Part shown: positions 8,425 to 16,515 of the stretch, in pieces
Layout of the letters: the number at the start of each line of letters is the position of its first letter
Numbering within the stretch: the stretch's first letter is position 1
Origin: Flavobacterium psychrotrophum
GTDB taxonomy: Bacteria > Bacteroidota > Bacteroidia > Flavobacteriales > Flavobacteriaceae
Length of the DNA stretch: 64,000 nucleotides
Assembly (NCBI RefSeq): GCF_003403075.1
Contig: NZ_CP031557.1
Coordinates: forward strand, 2,728,001-2,792,000
Direction of reading: 5' to 3'
The notes under the pieces: model-generated
Databases searched by the model: none
What the model was told of the DNA's origin: nothing
The model's input: the letters and a program-made list of their open reading frames with translations, nothing else
Made by a program: the position numbers and the translations under genes

Positions 8425-9630
8425 ATGAAAAATCAAAAACTCGAATTTTTGCATATAAGCAGCTTGTTAGCCTTTGTACTTATACCCCTGGGTGGCCTTA
8501 CCACAGATATTTATATCCCATCATTACCTTCTATGGCACATCAACTTAATGTATCGGTTGAAGCGGTGCAGTTATCATTGCTTATTTTTATGATAAGCTC
8601 CGGTATAAGCCAGTTGTTTATAGGTAGTGTACTGGATAGTTTTGGCCGTTACAAAATTAATATCGCAGCACTTGTATTATTTGCAATGGCAAGTTTTACT
8701 ATCGCTTTAGTTCCTGATATTTACCTGATTTATATAATGCGGGCTGTACAGGGCATAACAGTATCCCTGATAATAGTGGGCAAGCGGGCATTTTTTGTAG
8801 ATATGTACACCGGCCAGGCATTAAAGAACTATACCAGCCTTTTCTCTATTGTATGGGCCACAGCGCCAATAATCGCACCTTTTATTGGTGGCTACCTGCA
8901 ACAGGTATTTGGCTGGCAGTCTAACTTTTACCTGCTCGGAATTTTGACAGCCCTTGTACTTGTGCTCGAACTTAAATTTACAGGAGAATCTTTAAAAACA
9001 TTTCAGCCATTTAATTGGGAAAGGATATCTAAGGTTTATAACACCATGCTGGGCACACCCGATTTTACCCTGGGCTTGCTGATTATAGGGTTCACGTATT
9101 CATTACTTGTTATATATGGCATGGTAAGCCCTTTTATAATTGAGAAAGTATTTGGCTATACCCCTGTCACAACAGGCTATAGCTCCCTGCTCTCTGGCGT
9201 AGCACTAATGAGTGGCGGCCTTATTAGTAAATTGTTATTAAACAAACCGTTGTTTGCAAAACTTAATGTGGCAATTGCACTTCAGGTTATAGCAGTCTTA
9301 GCTATGTGGATCACTACGCTGTACACTAATAATATTATTATACTGATAGGCTTTACTATGCCCATCCACCTTATGTCGGGCTTTATATTCAATAACGTTT
9401 ATGCCTACAGCCTGCAGCGTTTTACACAAAATGCAGGCACTGCCAGCGGCCTTACCGGAGGAGGTATTTATGTAATAAGCTCCATTGTGGGTTACGGGAT
9501 GATTAATGCCTTTAGCGTAAAAACTGTTCATGCCTTATCAACTGTAAACCTTGGTATAGTGATCGTATTACTATTAACTATTCTTGTATTTAAACACTAT
9601 TCAAAAGCAAGAATAGCTATTACAGACTAA
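8425..9630 (+). CDS. MFS transporter, Bcr/CflA-like drug efflux
   Basis: 401 aa with twelve hydrophobic segments. The first segment ends GGLTTDIYIPSLPSMAHQLN, typical of the Bcr/CflA drug:proton antiporters (a charged residue in TM1 followed by YLPSLP), and motif A appears as GSVLDSFGRYK between TM2 and TM3. It probably exports a small toxic compound across the inner membrane. The neighbouring SDRs, hydrolases and AraC genes and the shared operator suggest co-induction by the same compound. Substrate not predictable. Confidence 0.88.
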   Translation: MKNQKLEFLHISSLLAFVLIPLGGLTTDIYIPSLPSMAHQLNVSVEAVQLSLLIFMISSGISQLFIGSVLDSFGRYKINIAALVLFAMASFTIALVPDIYLIYIMRAVQGITVSLIIVGKRAFFVDMYTGQALKNYTSLFSIVWATAPIIAPFIGGYLQQVFGWQSNFYLLGILTALVLVLELKFTGESLKTFQPFNWERISKVYNTMLGTPDFTLGLLIIGFTYSLLVIYGMVSPFIIEKVFGYTPVTTGYSSLLSGVALMSGGLISKLLLNKPLFAKLNVAIALQVIAVLAMWITTLYTNNIIILIGFTMPIHLMSGFIFNNVYAYSLQRFTQNAGTASGLTGGGIYVISSIVGYGMINAFSVKTVHALSTVNLGIVIVLLLTILVFKHYSKARIAITD

Positions 9631-9637
9631 ACGTTGT

Positions 9638-9696
9638 TTTGTGCTATTACTGCCTACAAATGAACTATTCCGCACAGTGCTGCACATCTAACTTTG
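9638..9696 (+). promoter_or_regulatory. Promoter with shared AraC-type operator (SDR1 operon)
   Basis: TTTGTGCTATT (9638-9648) and TGAACTATT (9661-9669), 21 bp apart; TAACTTTG at 9689-9696, again 51 bp from the first block. The box and the following CTATATCAAATT are identical to those before the AhpD-like operon. Confidence 0.7.
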
Positions 9697-9732
9697 CTAT
9701 ATCAAATTACAACACTTAAAAACATATACATC

Positions 9733-10557
9733 ATGTCTAAAACAATTTTAATTACAGGAGCATCAAGGGGTTTTGGTAAACTATGGGCAGAAGCCTTTTT
9801 AAAACGTGGCGATAAAGTAGCCGCTACAGCCCGTAACCTTTCTGACCTTGATGATCTAGTTTCAACTTATGGAAGTAACATCCTTCCGGTTAAGCTTGAC
9901 GTTACAAAGCGAGAAGCTGTTAACGAGGCTATAACCACTATAACTAATTACTTTGGCAGTATAGATGTGTTAATAAACAATGCGGGATACGGCTTGTTTG
10001 GTACTGTAGAAGAAACTACAGAAGAACAGGCAAGGGCGCAAATGGAAACCAACTTTTTTGGGTTGCTGTGGGTAACACAGGCCGTACTACCGGTTATGAG
10101 GGCACAAAAAAGCGGTCATATAATACAGGTTTCAAGTTTCCTGGGCTTAACCACATTGCCAATGCTTGGCTTATATAACGCTTCTAAATTTGCTGTTGAA
10201 GGTTTAAGCGAAACTATAGCTACCGAAGTTGCACACCTGGGCATTAAAGTTACCCTTATAGAACCTAATGGCTATGCTACCGACTGGGCAGGCGCATCGG
10301 CTACGCAAACACATGACGGTATTGAAGATTACACTATCATACGTGAGGCTTTTGCCACATCGGGAGAGAATCCTGATACGTGGGGCAAACCCGAAGCTAC
10401 GGTTGATATAATGGTTAGCCTAACCGATAATCCTAACCCTCCGCAAAGGCTTTTATTTGGAAAAATAGCCTATCAGTCCGTAAAACAGGCATATACCGAA
10501 AAACTTACAGCTATTGAAGCATGGAAAGAAGTGAGCATTGCTGCCCACGGACATTAA
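9733..10557 (+). CDS. Short-chain dehydrogenase/reductase (SDR1)
   Basis: 274 aa classical SDR. NAD(P)-binding TGASRGFG at the N-terminus, NNAGYG, catalytic Ser in VSSFLG and YNASKFAVEG (Tyr-x-x-x-Lys) are all present; the basic residue in the glycine loop (ASRG) points to NADP(H). Substrate unknown. Start set at the ATG at 9733, since a longer reading begins within the -7 box. First gene of an operon with 10599, 11375 and the AraC gene 12264 (gaps of 41-46 bp). Very similar to SDR2 at 13347, so the pair is a local duplication. Confidence 0.9.
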   Translation: MSKTILITGASRGFGKLWAEAFLKRGDKVAATARNLSDLDDLVSTYGSNILPVKLDVTKREAVNEAITTITNYFGSIDVLINNAGYGLFGTVEETTEEQARAQMETNFFGLLWVTQAVLPVMRAQKSGHIIQVSSFLGLTTLPMLGLYNASKFAVEGLSETIATEVAHLGIKVTLIEPNGYATDWAGASATQTHDGIEDYTIIREAFATSGENPDTWGKPEATVDIMVSLTDNPNPPQRLLFGKIAYQSVKQAYTEKLTAIEAWKEVSIAAHGH

Positions 10558-10598
10558 TTTTAACCACCTTATAAAAATCAACATTAAAATATTCAATC

Positions 10599-11330
10599 AT
10601 GAAAACTTCAACCCAACAATTAGTAAACAAAGTTATTGCTGCCAACGGTGGCGCAAATGCAACGGAATATAAAACAGTAAGACTACACACCAATATAGGC
10701 GGCGTGGTATGGGATATAAAAGGGCATACAGGTGCACTCGCAGATGTAGAATTTACAGGATCGCTCACTGAACAAAAAGCTTCCTGGAAAAACATTTTTA
10801 AACGTGGATATATTTCAACATTCGAGCCCGGTAAAGTAGAACTCCTTGATGAAAATGGTGGCCTTAAAGGTGAGTTAATTAATCCAAAGGATTCTTTTAA
10901 AGGGTATACTGTAGAAACGCCATGGTCTGCTGAACAGGTAATTTATTTTTCCAGCTATGCAACCTGGAATTACGCTACTACACCTTTCAATTTCCTTGTT
11001 CCGGGGGTAGAAGTTAATCAGCTGGAAGACTGGGATGAAAAGGGGGAGATCCTTCAAAGGCTTGAAGTTATTTACCCTGACGGTTTTACAACCCACAGCA
11101 AAAGACAGGTATTTTACTTTGATGCCAATGGACTTTTAAAACGCCATGATTACTGGCCTGTGGTGCTGGGTGGCTCTTCTGCAACGCAAATTATTGAAGA
11201 TTATAAAGATTTTCAGGGTATTAAAACGGGCACTAAACGAAGGATTTATATTCTTAACGATACTGACAACAGCTATCAGACTGACCCCATCTTAGTATCT
11301 ATCGACATCCTTGATGTAAGTTTCGAATAA
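10599..11330 (+). CDS. Hypothetical protein in SDR1 operon
   Basis: 243 aa, no signal peptide or membrane segment. The sequence opens VNKVIAANGG and continues with alternating strands (GVVWDIKGHTGALADVEFTGSL, GYISTFEPGKVELLDENGG), ending with a beta-rich TGTKRRIYILN region. This looks like a LolA/outer-membrane-lipoprotein-carrier-like curved sheet of cytoplasmic type, but the resemblance is structural impression only. I do not recognise the family. Position between an SDR and an alpha/beta hydrolase in one operon suggests it handles the same compound, perhaps as a binding protein. Confidence 0.8.
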   Translation: MKTSTQQLVNKVIAANGGANATEYKTVRLHTNIGGVVWDIKGHTGALADVEFTGSLTEQKASWKNIFKRGYISTFEPGKVELLDENGGLKGELINPKDSFKGYTVETPWSAEQVIYFSSYATWNYATTPFNFLVPGVEVNQLEDWDEKGEILQRLEVIYPDGFTTHSKRQVFYFDANGLLKRHDYWPVVLGGSSATQIIEDYKDFQGIKTGTKRRIYILNDTDNSYQTDPILVSIDILDVSFE

Positions 11331-11374
11331 AACCTCATTTAAAATTAACAGACTTCTTTTAAAAACATATAATT

Positions 11375-12217
11375 ATGAATACTCAAGATTATACAGCCGC
11401 TACCGCACCTACGCAATATATAAATGTAAACGGTATAAATTACGCTTATCGCAGGTTTGGCAAAACAGGAGGAATCCCGGTTGTAGGGTTTCAGCACTTT
11501 ACCGGTACGCTTGATAACTGGGACCCTATTATTCTTGAAGGCCTGGCAAAGGAACGCGAGGTACTTATTTTTGATAATACCGGGGTAGGCAATACATCTG
11601 GTGAAACGCCGGACAATGTATTGGAAATGACACATGACGCGGTAGACTTTATTAAAGCTTTAGGCCTTACTAAAATTGATGTACTTGGATTTTCCCTTGG
11701 AGGGTTTATTGCACAATATCTGGGTGTACTTTACCCTGAACTTGTAAGGAAACTGATTATAGTTGGGGCGGCGCCACAAGGTTCAAAAGTTTTAGAAGGT
11801 TTCCCGCAGTTGATTTACAAAGCCATGCAGAAAGAGCCTGCTGAACGGTTTTTGTACATTTTCTTTACAGCGTCTGATGAAAGCCGGGCTAAAGGCAAAG
11901 AAACATTGCAACGCTTATTTGAAAGAACAATTGACCGTGATAACGAAAGTAAAGAACAGGCTGTCATGGCACAGCTAACAGCAATAACCAATTGGGGATC
12001 TGACCCTGTCACCATAGACCTCAAAAAAATACAGCATCCCGCATTAATTGTGCAGGGCAGTAACGATAAAATGATGGATTCTGACAATTCATACCTGTTG
12101 TTTAAACAATTGCCTAATGCTGTATTAACCTATTACCCCGATGCTGCACACGGCTCTTTTTATCAATACCCTGAACGGTTTGTAAACCAGGCAAACGATT
12201 TTTTAAATGCCTTTTAA
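11375..12217 (+). CDS. Alpha/beta hydrolase
   Basis: 280 aa, cytoplasmic. Typical fold markers: nucleophile elbow GFSLGGF (about residue 109-115), acid in QGSNDKMMDSDN and the C-terminal DAAHGSFY histidine. Closest in style to the haloperoxidase/esterase-like hydrolases often annotated 'alpha/beta fold hydrolase'. Third gene of the SDR1 operon, 44 bp after 10599-11330 and 46 bp before the AraC gene. Substrate unknown. Confidence 0.88.
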   Translation: MNTQDYTAATAPTQYINVNGINYAYRRFGKTGGIPVVGFQHFTGTLDNWDPIILEGLAKEREVLIFDNTGVGNTSGETPDNVLEMTHDAVDFIKALGLTKIDVLGFSLGGFIAQYLGVLYPELVRKLIIVGAAPQGSKVLEGFPQLIYKAMQKEPAERFLYIFFTASDESRAKGKETLQRLFERTIDRDNESKEQAVMAQLTAITNWGSDPVTIDLKKIQHPALIVQGSNDKMMDSDNSYLLFKQLPNAVLTYYPDAAHGSFYQYPERFVNQANDFLNAF

Positions 12218-12263
12218 TTAATTGGTTGTGTTTACCAGCACAAGGGTTTAAAAACTCTAAAAA

Positions 12264-13160
12264 ATGAAACATTATAAAACACTTAGTGAAATGCACCGTG
12301 ATAATGGATGGCCACCACCGGAACATCCGTTGTTAAGTATTGTAAGTTGCCAGAAAGATTGCCCGCTTGGAGACCGTGAATTTACAAGCAATTGTTATAT
12401 GATTGGTTTTAAAAAATTAAAATCGGGCGTAATACTCTATGGCCGCACAAGCTATGACCATAGCAGTGGTGTTATGATGTTTGTAAAGCCCCGTCAGATT
12501 ATCGAAATGAAAAACCTTGAATTTGAAGAAGATGGTTTTATGCTACTCATTCATGAAGATTATTTTAACGGCCACGAAATGCATAACAGCATAGAAAAAT
12601 ACGGCTTCTTTGAATATGAAATTAACGAGGCATTACATTTATCGCCAGCCGAAGAGGAAATTATACTTAGCCTGCACCAAAAGATTGTAAGGGAATATTA
12701 CAATACTACAGATGAATACAGCCGGGAAATTATATTGAGCCATATCGATTCTATACTAACGTATGCCCAACGTTTTTTTAAAAGGCAGTTTATAAACCGT
12801 ACAGACTTTTCAGGCAAAACAGTTACAAAATTTAATGAGGCTTTTAAAGCGTATATGAACAGTGATTTACCCAAGGAAAATGGGCTTCCTTCTGTAAACT
12901 ATCTGGCAGAAGGTTTAAATCTTTCACCACGCTATCTAAGCGACCTCCTTAAGCAGGAAACGGGTAAAACGGCTATAGACCTCATACACATACATCTTGT
13001 AACGATGGCTAAAAACATGCTGGTAACCGGCAATAATAATATTAGCGAGATAGCCTACCTGCTTGGCTTTGAGAACAGTTCTTATTTTACCCGCCTGTTT
13101 AAAAAACAGGTTGGGCTAAGGCCAATGGAATTCAAAAGAATAAAAATGGGACAGGCATAA
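12264..13160 (+). CDS. AraC-family regulator (paralogue B)
   Basis: 298 aa, last gene of the SDR1 operon and just upstream of SDR2. Sensing half with CYMIGFKKLKSGVILYGRTSYD and MMFVKPRQIIEM; DNA-binding half with LAEGLNLSPRYLSDLLKQET and ISEIAYLLGFENSSYFTRLF. It is a clear paralogue of 7305-8219, with the same SPRYLSD recognition helix, which fits the two proteins sharing the TGnnCTATT operator. Being encoded in a target operon implies autoregulation (positive feedback if an activator). Confidence 0.88.
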   Translation: MKHYKTLSEMHRDNGWPPPEHPLLSIVSCQKDCPLGDREFTSNCYMIGFKKLKSGVILYGRTSYDHSSGVMMFVKPRQIIEMKNLEFEEDGFMLLIHEDYFNGHEMHNSIEKYGFFEYEINEALHLSPAEEEIILSLHQKIVREYYNTTDEYSREIILSHIDSILTYAQRFFKRQFINRTDFSGKTVTKFNEAFKAYMNSDLPKENGLPSVNYLAEGLNLSPRYLSDLLKQETGKTAIDLIHIHLVTMAKNMLVTGNNNISEIAYLLGFENSSYFTRLFKKQVGLRPMEFKRIKMGQA

Positions 13161-13253
13161 TTCGTCAACTCCCCAAAGCACATTTTATAATAATACTATA
13201 AAGACTCGCAGAGCTTTATCTATTATCATCATTTATAAAACAGCATACGTAAA

Positions 13254-13312
13254 TCTGTGCTATTTCTCCCCACATATGGACTATTCTCCCGCCTATAGTC
13301 GGAATAAATTTG
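13254..13312 (+). promoter_or_regulatory. Promoter with shared AraC-type operator (SDR2)
   Basis: TCTGTGCTATT (13254-13264), TGGACTATT (13277-13285) 21 bp later and TAAATTTG (13305-13312), 51 bp from the first block. Fourth copy with identical geometry. Confidence 0.7.
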
Positions 13313-13346
13313 TCCTATATAAATAACATTAAAAAATAAATATATC

Positions 13347-14165
13347 ATGAAAACAATTTTTATTACAGGAGCATCTAGAGGTTTTGGAAAACTTTGGTTA
13401 GAGGCATTTTTAAAACGCGGTGATAATGTAGCTGCTACATCAAGAACAATAGAGGCTTATAAAGACCTGGTATCGCAATACAGTAAACAGTTTTTACCGC
13501 TTCAGCTGGATATAACCGATAAAAAAGCGGTTACCGAAGCAGTTAATAAAGCACATAAACATTTTGGAAGCCTTGATGTAGTTATTAATAACGCTGGTTA
13601 CGGCTTATTTGGCGCTATTGAAGAAGCTGGAGAACAGGAAACTAAAGATATTTTTGAAGCTAACGTTTTTGGTACACTGTGGGTTACACAGGCAGCCCTT
13701 CCAATTTTCCGTGAGCAGAAAAGCGGACACATCATTCAGCTTTCAAGCGTACTGGGGGTATGGACGCTGCCTACACTTGGTATATACAACGCTACTAAAT
13801 TTGCTGTTGAGGGCTTAAGCGAAGCATTAGCCAGCGAAGTAGCTGAATTTGGCATCAAAGTAACAATTATTGAACCAAATGGCTACACAACAGATTTTGG
13901 TGGCGCATCTGCTGTGCAAAGCGAAGCGATACCAGCTTATAACAATGTAAAATCTGCCCTGGGCGATACTGAAGGATTGTTACCCGAAGATTATGGTAAA
14001 CCGGAAGCTACAGTACCCGCAATCCTTAAACTAATAGACAGCCCGGAACCACCATTACGTCTTTTCTTAGGTAAGTTAGGATACACCAAAACTAAACGTG
14101 TATATGCAGAGAAACTTGCTACATGGGAATCTTGGGAGGATGTAGCTGTTGCGGCACACGGTTAA
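13347..14165 (+). CDS. Short-chain dehydrogenase/reductase (SDR2)
   Basis: 272 aa classical SDR with TGASRGFG, NNAGYG, LSSVLG (catalytic Ser) and YNATKFAVEG (Tyr/Lys). Collinear with SDR1 over the full length, including IEPNGYTTDFGGASA and the C-terminal VAVAAHG, so the two arose by duplication together with their promoter element. Monocistronic: own promoter and a terminator at 14191-14236. Substrate unknown; the duplication may give different substrate range or dose. Confidence 0.9.
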   Translation: MKTIFITGASRGFGKLWLEAFLKRGDNVAATSRTIEAYKDLVSQYSKQFLPLQLDITDKKAVTEAVNKAHKHFGSLDVVINNAGYGLFGAIEEAGEQETKDIFEANVFGTLWVTQAALPIFREQKSGHIIQLSSVLGVWTLPTLGIYNATKFAVEGLSEALASEVAEFGIKVTIIEPNGYTTDFGGASAVQSEAIPAYNNVKSALGDTEGLLPEDYGKPEATVPAILKLIDSPEPPLRLFLGKLGYTKTKRVYAEKLATWESWEDVAVAAHG

Positions 14166-14190
14166 TTGAAAACCTAAAAAAAATACAACT

Positions 14191-14236
14191 CAACTCCCTT
14201 GTAAATACGTTTTCAGGGGAGTTGTATTTTTTAGGT
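14191..14236 (+). terminator. Rho-independent terminator of SDR2
   Basis: CAACTCCC pairs with GGGAGTTG (8-9 bp stem, loop of about 16 nt), followed by TATTTTTT. Confidence 0.75.
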
Positions 14237-14247
14237 TACTATTCAGA

Positions 14248-14308
14248 GATATGTATAAGTCATGCCGTGATATGTATAAATTATTAATTATGAATAGTCG
14301 GAACTTTG
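14248..14308 (+). promoter_or_regulatory. SDR3 promoter with a distinct 21-bp direct repeat
   Basis: GATATGTATAA at 14248-14258 is repeated exactly at 14269-14279 (21 bp apart). The downstream -7 box is GAACTTTG (14301-14308), one base off TAnnTTTG. The second repeat ends where a -33 box would lie. Same geometry as the other five operators but a different half-site, which suggests a different AraC protein, most simply the product of 15289-16197. Confidence 0.65.
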
Positions 14309-14351
14309 TTGTGTTAATAGAAACAAAGAAAAAACTTAAAAATTATTTGTA

Positions 14352-15167
14352 ATGAAAAAAACAGTTTTAGTTACTGGTGCATCATCAGGCTTTGGTAAAG
14401 AAACCGTAAAGTTGTTTCAGCAAAGAGGCTGGAATGTAATTGCAACGATGCGTACCCCGGAAAATGAGCACGAATTAAATCACCTGGATAATGTACTTGT
14501 TACAAAGCTTGACGTACAGGAGGAATTTTCTATAAAAGCATCCGTGGAAGCCGGAATAGAAAAATTTGGAAGTATTGATGTCTTGGTTAATAACGCCGGT
14601 TATGGATTAATGGGGGTTTTTGAATCTGCTACAAAAGATCAAATACAAAAGCAATTTGAAGTTAATGTGTTTGGGATGATGCAGGTAACGCAGACCGTTT
14701 TGCCTTATTTACGTAAAAATGGCAAAGGAACAATTATTAATATCTCTTCTTTTGGGGGATTGGTTGCACTGCCGTTCACGAGTCTTTACGCTGCATCTAA
14801 ATTCGCTGTTGAAGGATTTTCCGAATCCTTATCCCACGAACTGGTTAAGCTTAATATCAAGGTGAAAATTATTGAGCCGGGAGGTGTGCATACTAATTTC
14901 CGTAATGGATTAGATGTAATCAAAAATGAAATCCCAGAGTATGACCCACTGATGGGCAGTTTTTTCGGGCGCTATGCTCTTCCCACAGAAAACATTGATA
15001 AAGCAACACCTCAGGATGTAGCTGCAACTATTTTAGAAGCCGCTACAGATGAAACGAACAGATTAAGATATATAGTAGGCAATGATGCTCAGTTTTACGC
15101 TGACCTGAAGTTTAAAAATGATGAAGTGCAATTTATTAATTCGGTGAGAGATTTTTTTATCAATTAA
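14352..15167 (+). CDS. Short-chain dehydrogenase/reductase (SDR3)
   Basis: 271 aa classical SDR: TGASSGFGKET, NNAGYGLMG, ISSFGG and YAASKFAVEG. It is more distant from SDR1/SDR2 than they are from each other (different C-terminal half, GGVHTNFRNGLD region, ending in a helical FKNDEVQFINSV tail). Typical of SDR oxidoreductases found beside AraC regulators in Bacteroidetes; substrate unknown. Followed after 121 bp by its presumed regulator. Confidence 0.9.
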   Translation: MKKTVLVTGASSGFGKETVKLFQQRGWNVIATMRTPENEHELNHLDNVLVTKLDVQEEFSIKASVEAGIEKFGSIDVLVNNAGYGLMGVFESATKDQIQKQFEVNVFGMMQVTQTVLPYLRKNGKGTIINISSFGGLVALPFTSLYAASKFAVEGFSESLSHELVKLNIKVKIIEPGGVHTNFRNGLDVIKNEIPEYDPLMGSFFGRYALPTENIDKATPQDVAATILEAATDETNRLRYIVGNDAQFYADLKFKNDEVQFINSVRDFFIN

Positions 15168-15176
15168 AGTGAGGCG

Positions 15177-15235
15177 ACTCCCTCAATTGTAAATATTGAT
15201 ATATAATTGTTTCAGATTATTGAGGGAGTACTTTT
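15177..15235 (+). terminator. Long-loop hairpin after SDR3
   Basis: ACTCCCTCAAT (15177-15187) pairs perfectly with ATTGAGGGAGT (15219-15229), loop 31 nt, then a short T-rich tail. Probably a weak terminator separating SDR3 from the AraC gene. Confidence 0.55.
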
Positions 15236-15288
15236 ATTACCGGTCCATATTCACCTGATAACCTTGTGAAAATTAATTAAATTTATGA

Positions 15289-16197
15289 ATGGCTATGAAA
15301 CCAACATATATTGATATAAAATCCATTTCTGAGGTACATAAATTCTACAATTGTGGTAAACCCAAGCACCCATTAATCACCGTTATTGATTTAGCACAGG
15401 TTAATCCGGACAGGCCAGCAGAAAATGTATTTTACAGGACTGATTTCTATTCTATTGTTTGCAAACGTTTTGAGGGGGCTATAAAATATGGCAAATCATA
15501 TTACGATTTTGATGAAGGTTCACTAATGTTTACATTACCAGGGCAGGTAATTTTGTCGGAACCTGGTATAAATATTATTGAGGGATGGGGCATTTTCTTT
15601 CATCAAGACCTGCTTGTAGGTACTGAACTCGGAAGGAAAATTAGTGATTATTCTTTTTTCCAATATAGTACAAGTGAAGCCTTACATATTTCTGAGGCTG
15701 AAAAGCTAATATTGCAGGATACAATTAACAAGATAAAAACAGAATATTCTCAAAATACGGATAAGCACACCAAGAGCCTTATTGTAGATAATCTACAATT
15801 AATACTCAACTATTGCAACAGATTTTATGACAGGCAATTTTATACCCGCGAAAAAGTAAGCAATGATATTGTTAAAAAATTTGAGGGATTGCTTATTGAC
15901 TATTTTAAAGAAGATAATCTTACAAATGATGGTATTCCTACTACAAAATATTTCGCTTCCCGTTTAAATCTATCTTCTAATTATCTGTCTGATGTGCTAA
16001 CTAGATTTACGGGTAAAACCACTCAGGAACATATTCACCTAAAGATAATCGATATGGCAAAAATCACTCTCTACGATAGCACAAAGTCAATCAGTGAAAT
16101 CGCATATAGTTTAGGTTTTGAGCATCCATCACATTTTACCAAGTTATTTAAGAATAAGACTGGGATTTCCCCCAGGGAATATAGAAATTTGAATTAA
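15289..16197 (+). CDS. AraC-family regulator (paralogue C)
   Basis: 302 aa. Same overall design as the paralogues at 7305 and 12264 (HPLITVIDL, FYSIVCKRF, KYGKSYYDFDEGSLMFTLPGQ) but clearly diverged. The first HTH reads FASRLNLSSNYLSDVLTRF, so the recognition helix differs from the SPRYLSD of the other two; the second reads ISEIAYSLGFEHPSHFTKLFK. This difference parallels the different operator before SDR3. A second in-frame ATG lies two codons in (15295). Likely regulator of SDR3; ligand unknown. Confidence 0.87.
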   Translation: MAMKPTYIDIKSISEVHKFYNCGKPKHPLITVIDLAQVNPDRPAENVFYRTDFYSIVCKRFEGAIKYGKSYYDFDEGSLMFTLPGQVILSEPGINIIEGWGIFFHQDLLVGTELGRKISDYSFFQYSTSEALHISEAEKLILQDTINKIKTEYSQNTDKHTKSLIVDNLQLILNYCNRFYDRQFYTREKVSNDIVKKFEGLLIDYFKEDNLTNDGIPTTKYFASRLNLSSNYLSDVLTRFTGKTTQEHIHLKIIDMAKITLYDSTKSISEIAYSLGFEHPSHFTKLFKNKTGISPREYRNLN

Positions 16198-16290
16198 ACA
16201 AATTCTTATGCTGGTTTTGTAATAAAGGTACTTACATCGGAAAAACTGATAGGCTCAGGTCATACACGTTATGATTTCAAAGGCAAAGGT

Positions 16291-16455
16291 TCAGGAAATC
16301 GGATAATTTTTATCCTCATATTTCTCAACCAGCATAGAAAGGATTTCCATTTCATCGGATTCCTCACTATCAGGCTGCAAATCGAGTTGCATCAGTTCGT
16401 GTATACGCGCAAGGGCATCTTCATGTTGCTCTTCGGTTCTGATTAATCGTAACAT
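16291..16455 (-). pseudogene. Truncated HigA-like antitoxin (N-terminal part only)
   Basis: A 54-aa frame starting MLRLIRTEEQHEDALARIHE and continuing EMEILSMLVEKYEDKNYPI resembles the N-terminal dimerisation part of HigA-type antitoxin/transcriptional regulators, which normally continues after YPI into an HTH domain of about 50 residues. Here a TGA follows two codons later and no HTH sequence or HigB toxin is visible. It lies 61 bp beyond the end of the DUF1016 gene, on the same strand but after a terminator. Either a broken antitoxin or a small stand-alone protein; I favour the former. Confidence 0.6.
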
Positions 16456-16479
16456 CTTGTCTGATTTAAAAAAAAAAGA

Positions 16480-16509
16480 TAAAAAAACGTCACCAAAATG
16501 GTAACGTTT
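16480..16509 (-). terminator. Terminator of integrase-DUF1016 operon
   Basis: Minus strand: AAACGTTACC and GGTGACGTTT form a 10-bp stem with one G-U pair, loop ATTTT, then a run of Ts, right after the DUF1016 stop at 16516. Confidence 0.8.
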
Positions 16510-16515
16510 TTAATT

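Noticed and set aside
16201..16455. Plus-strand open stretch reading KVLTSEKLIGSGHTRYDF after the AraC gene
   Set aside because: No start codon or recognisable family, and it overlaps the HigA-like fragment on the other strand; probably remnant or chance.
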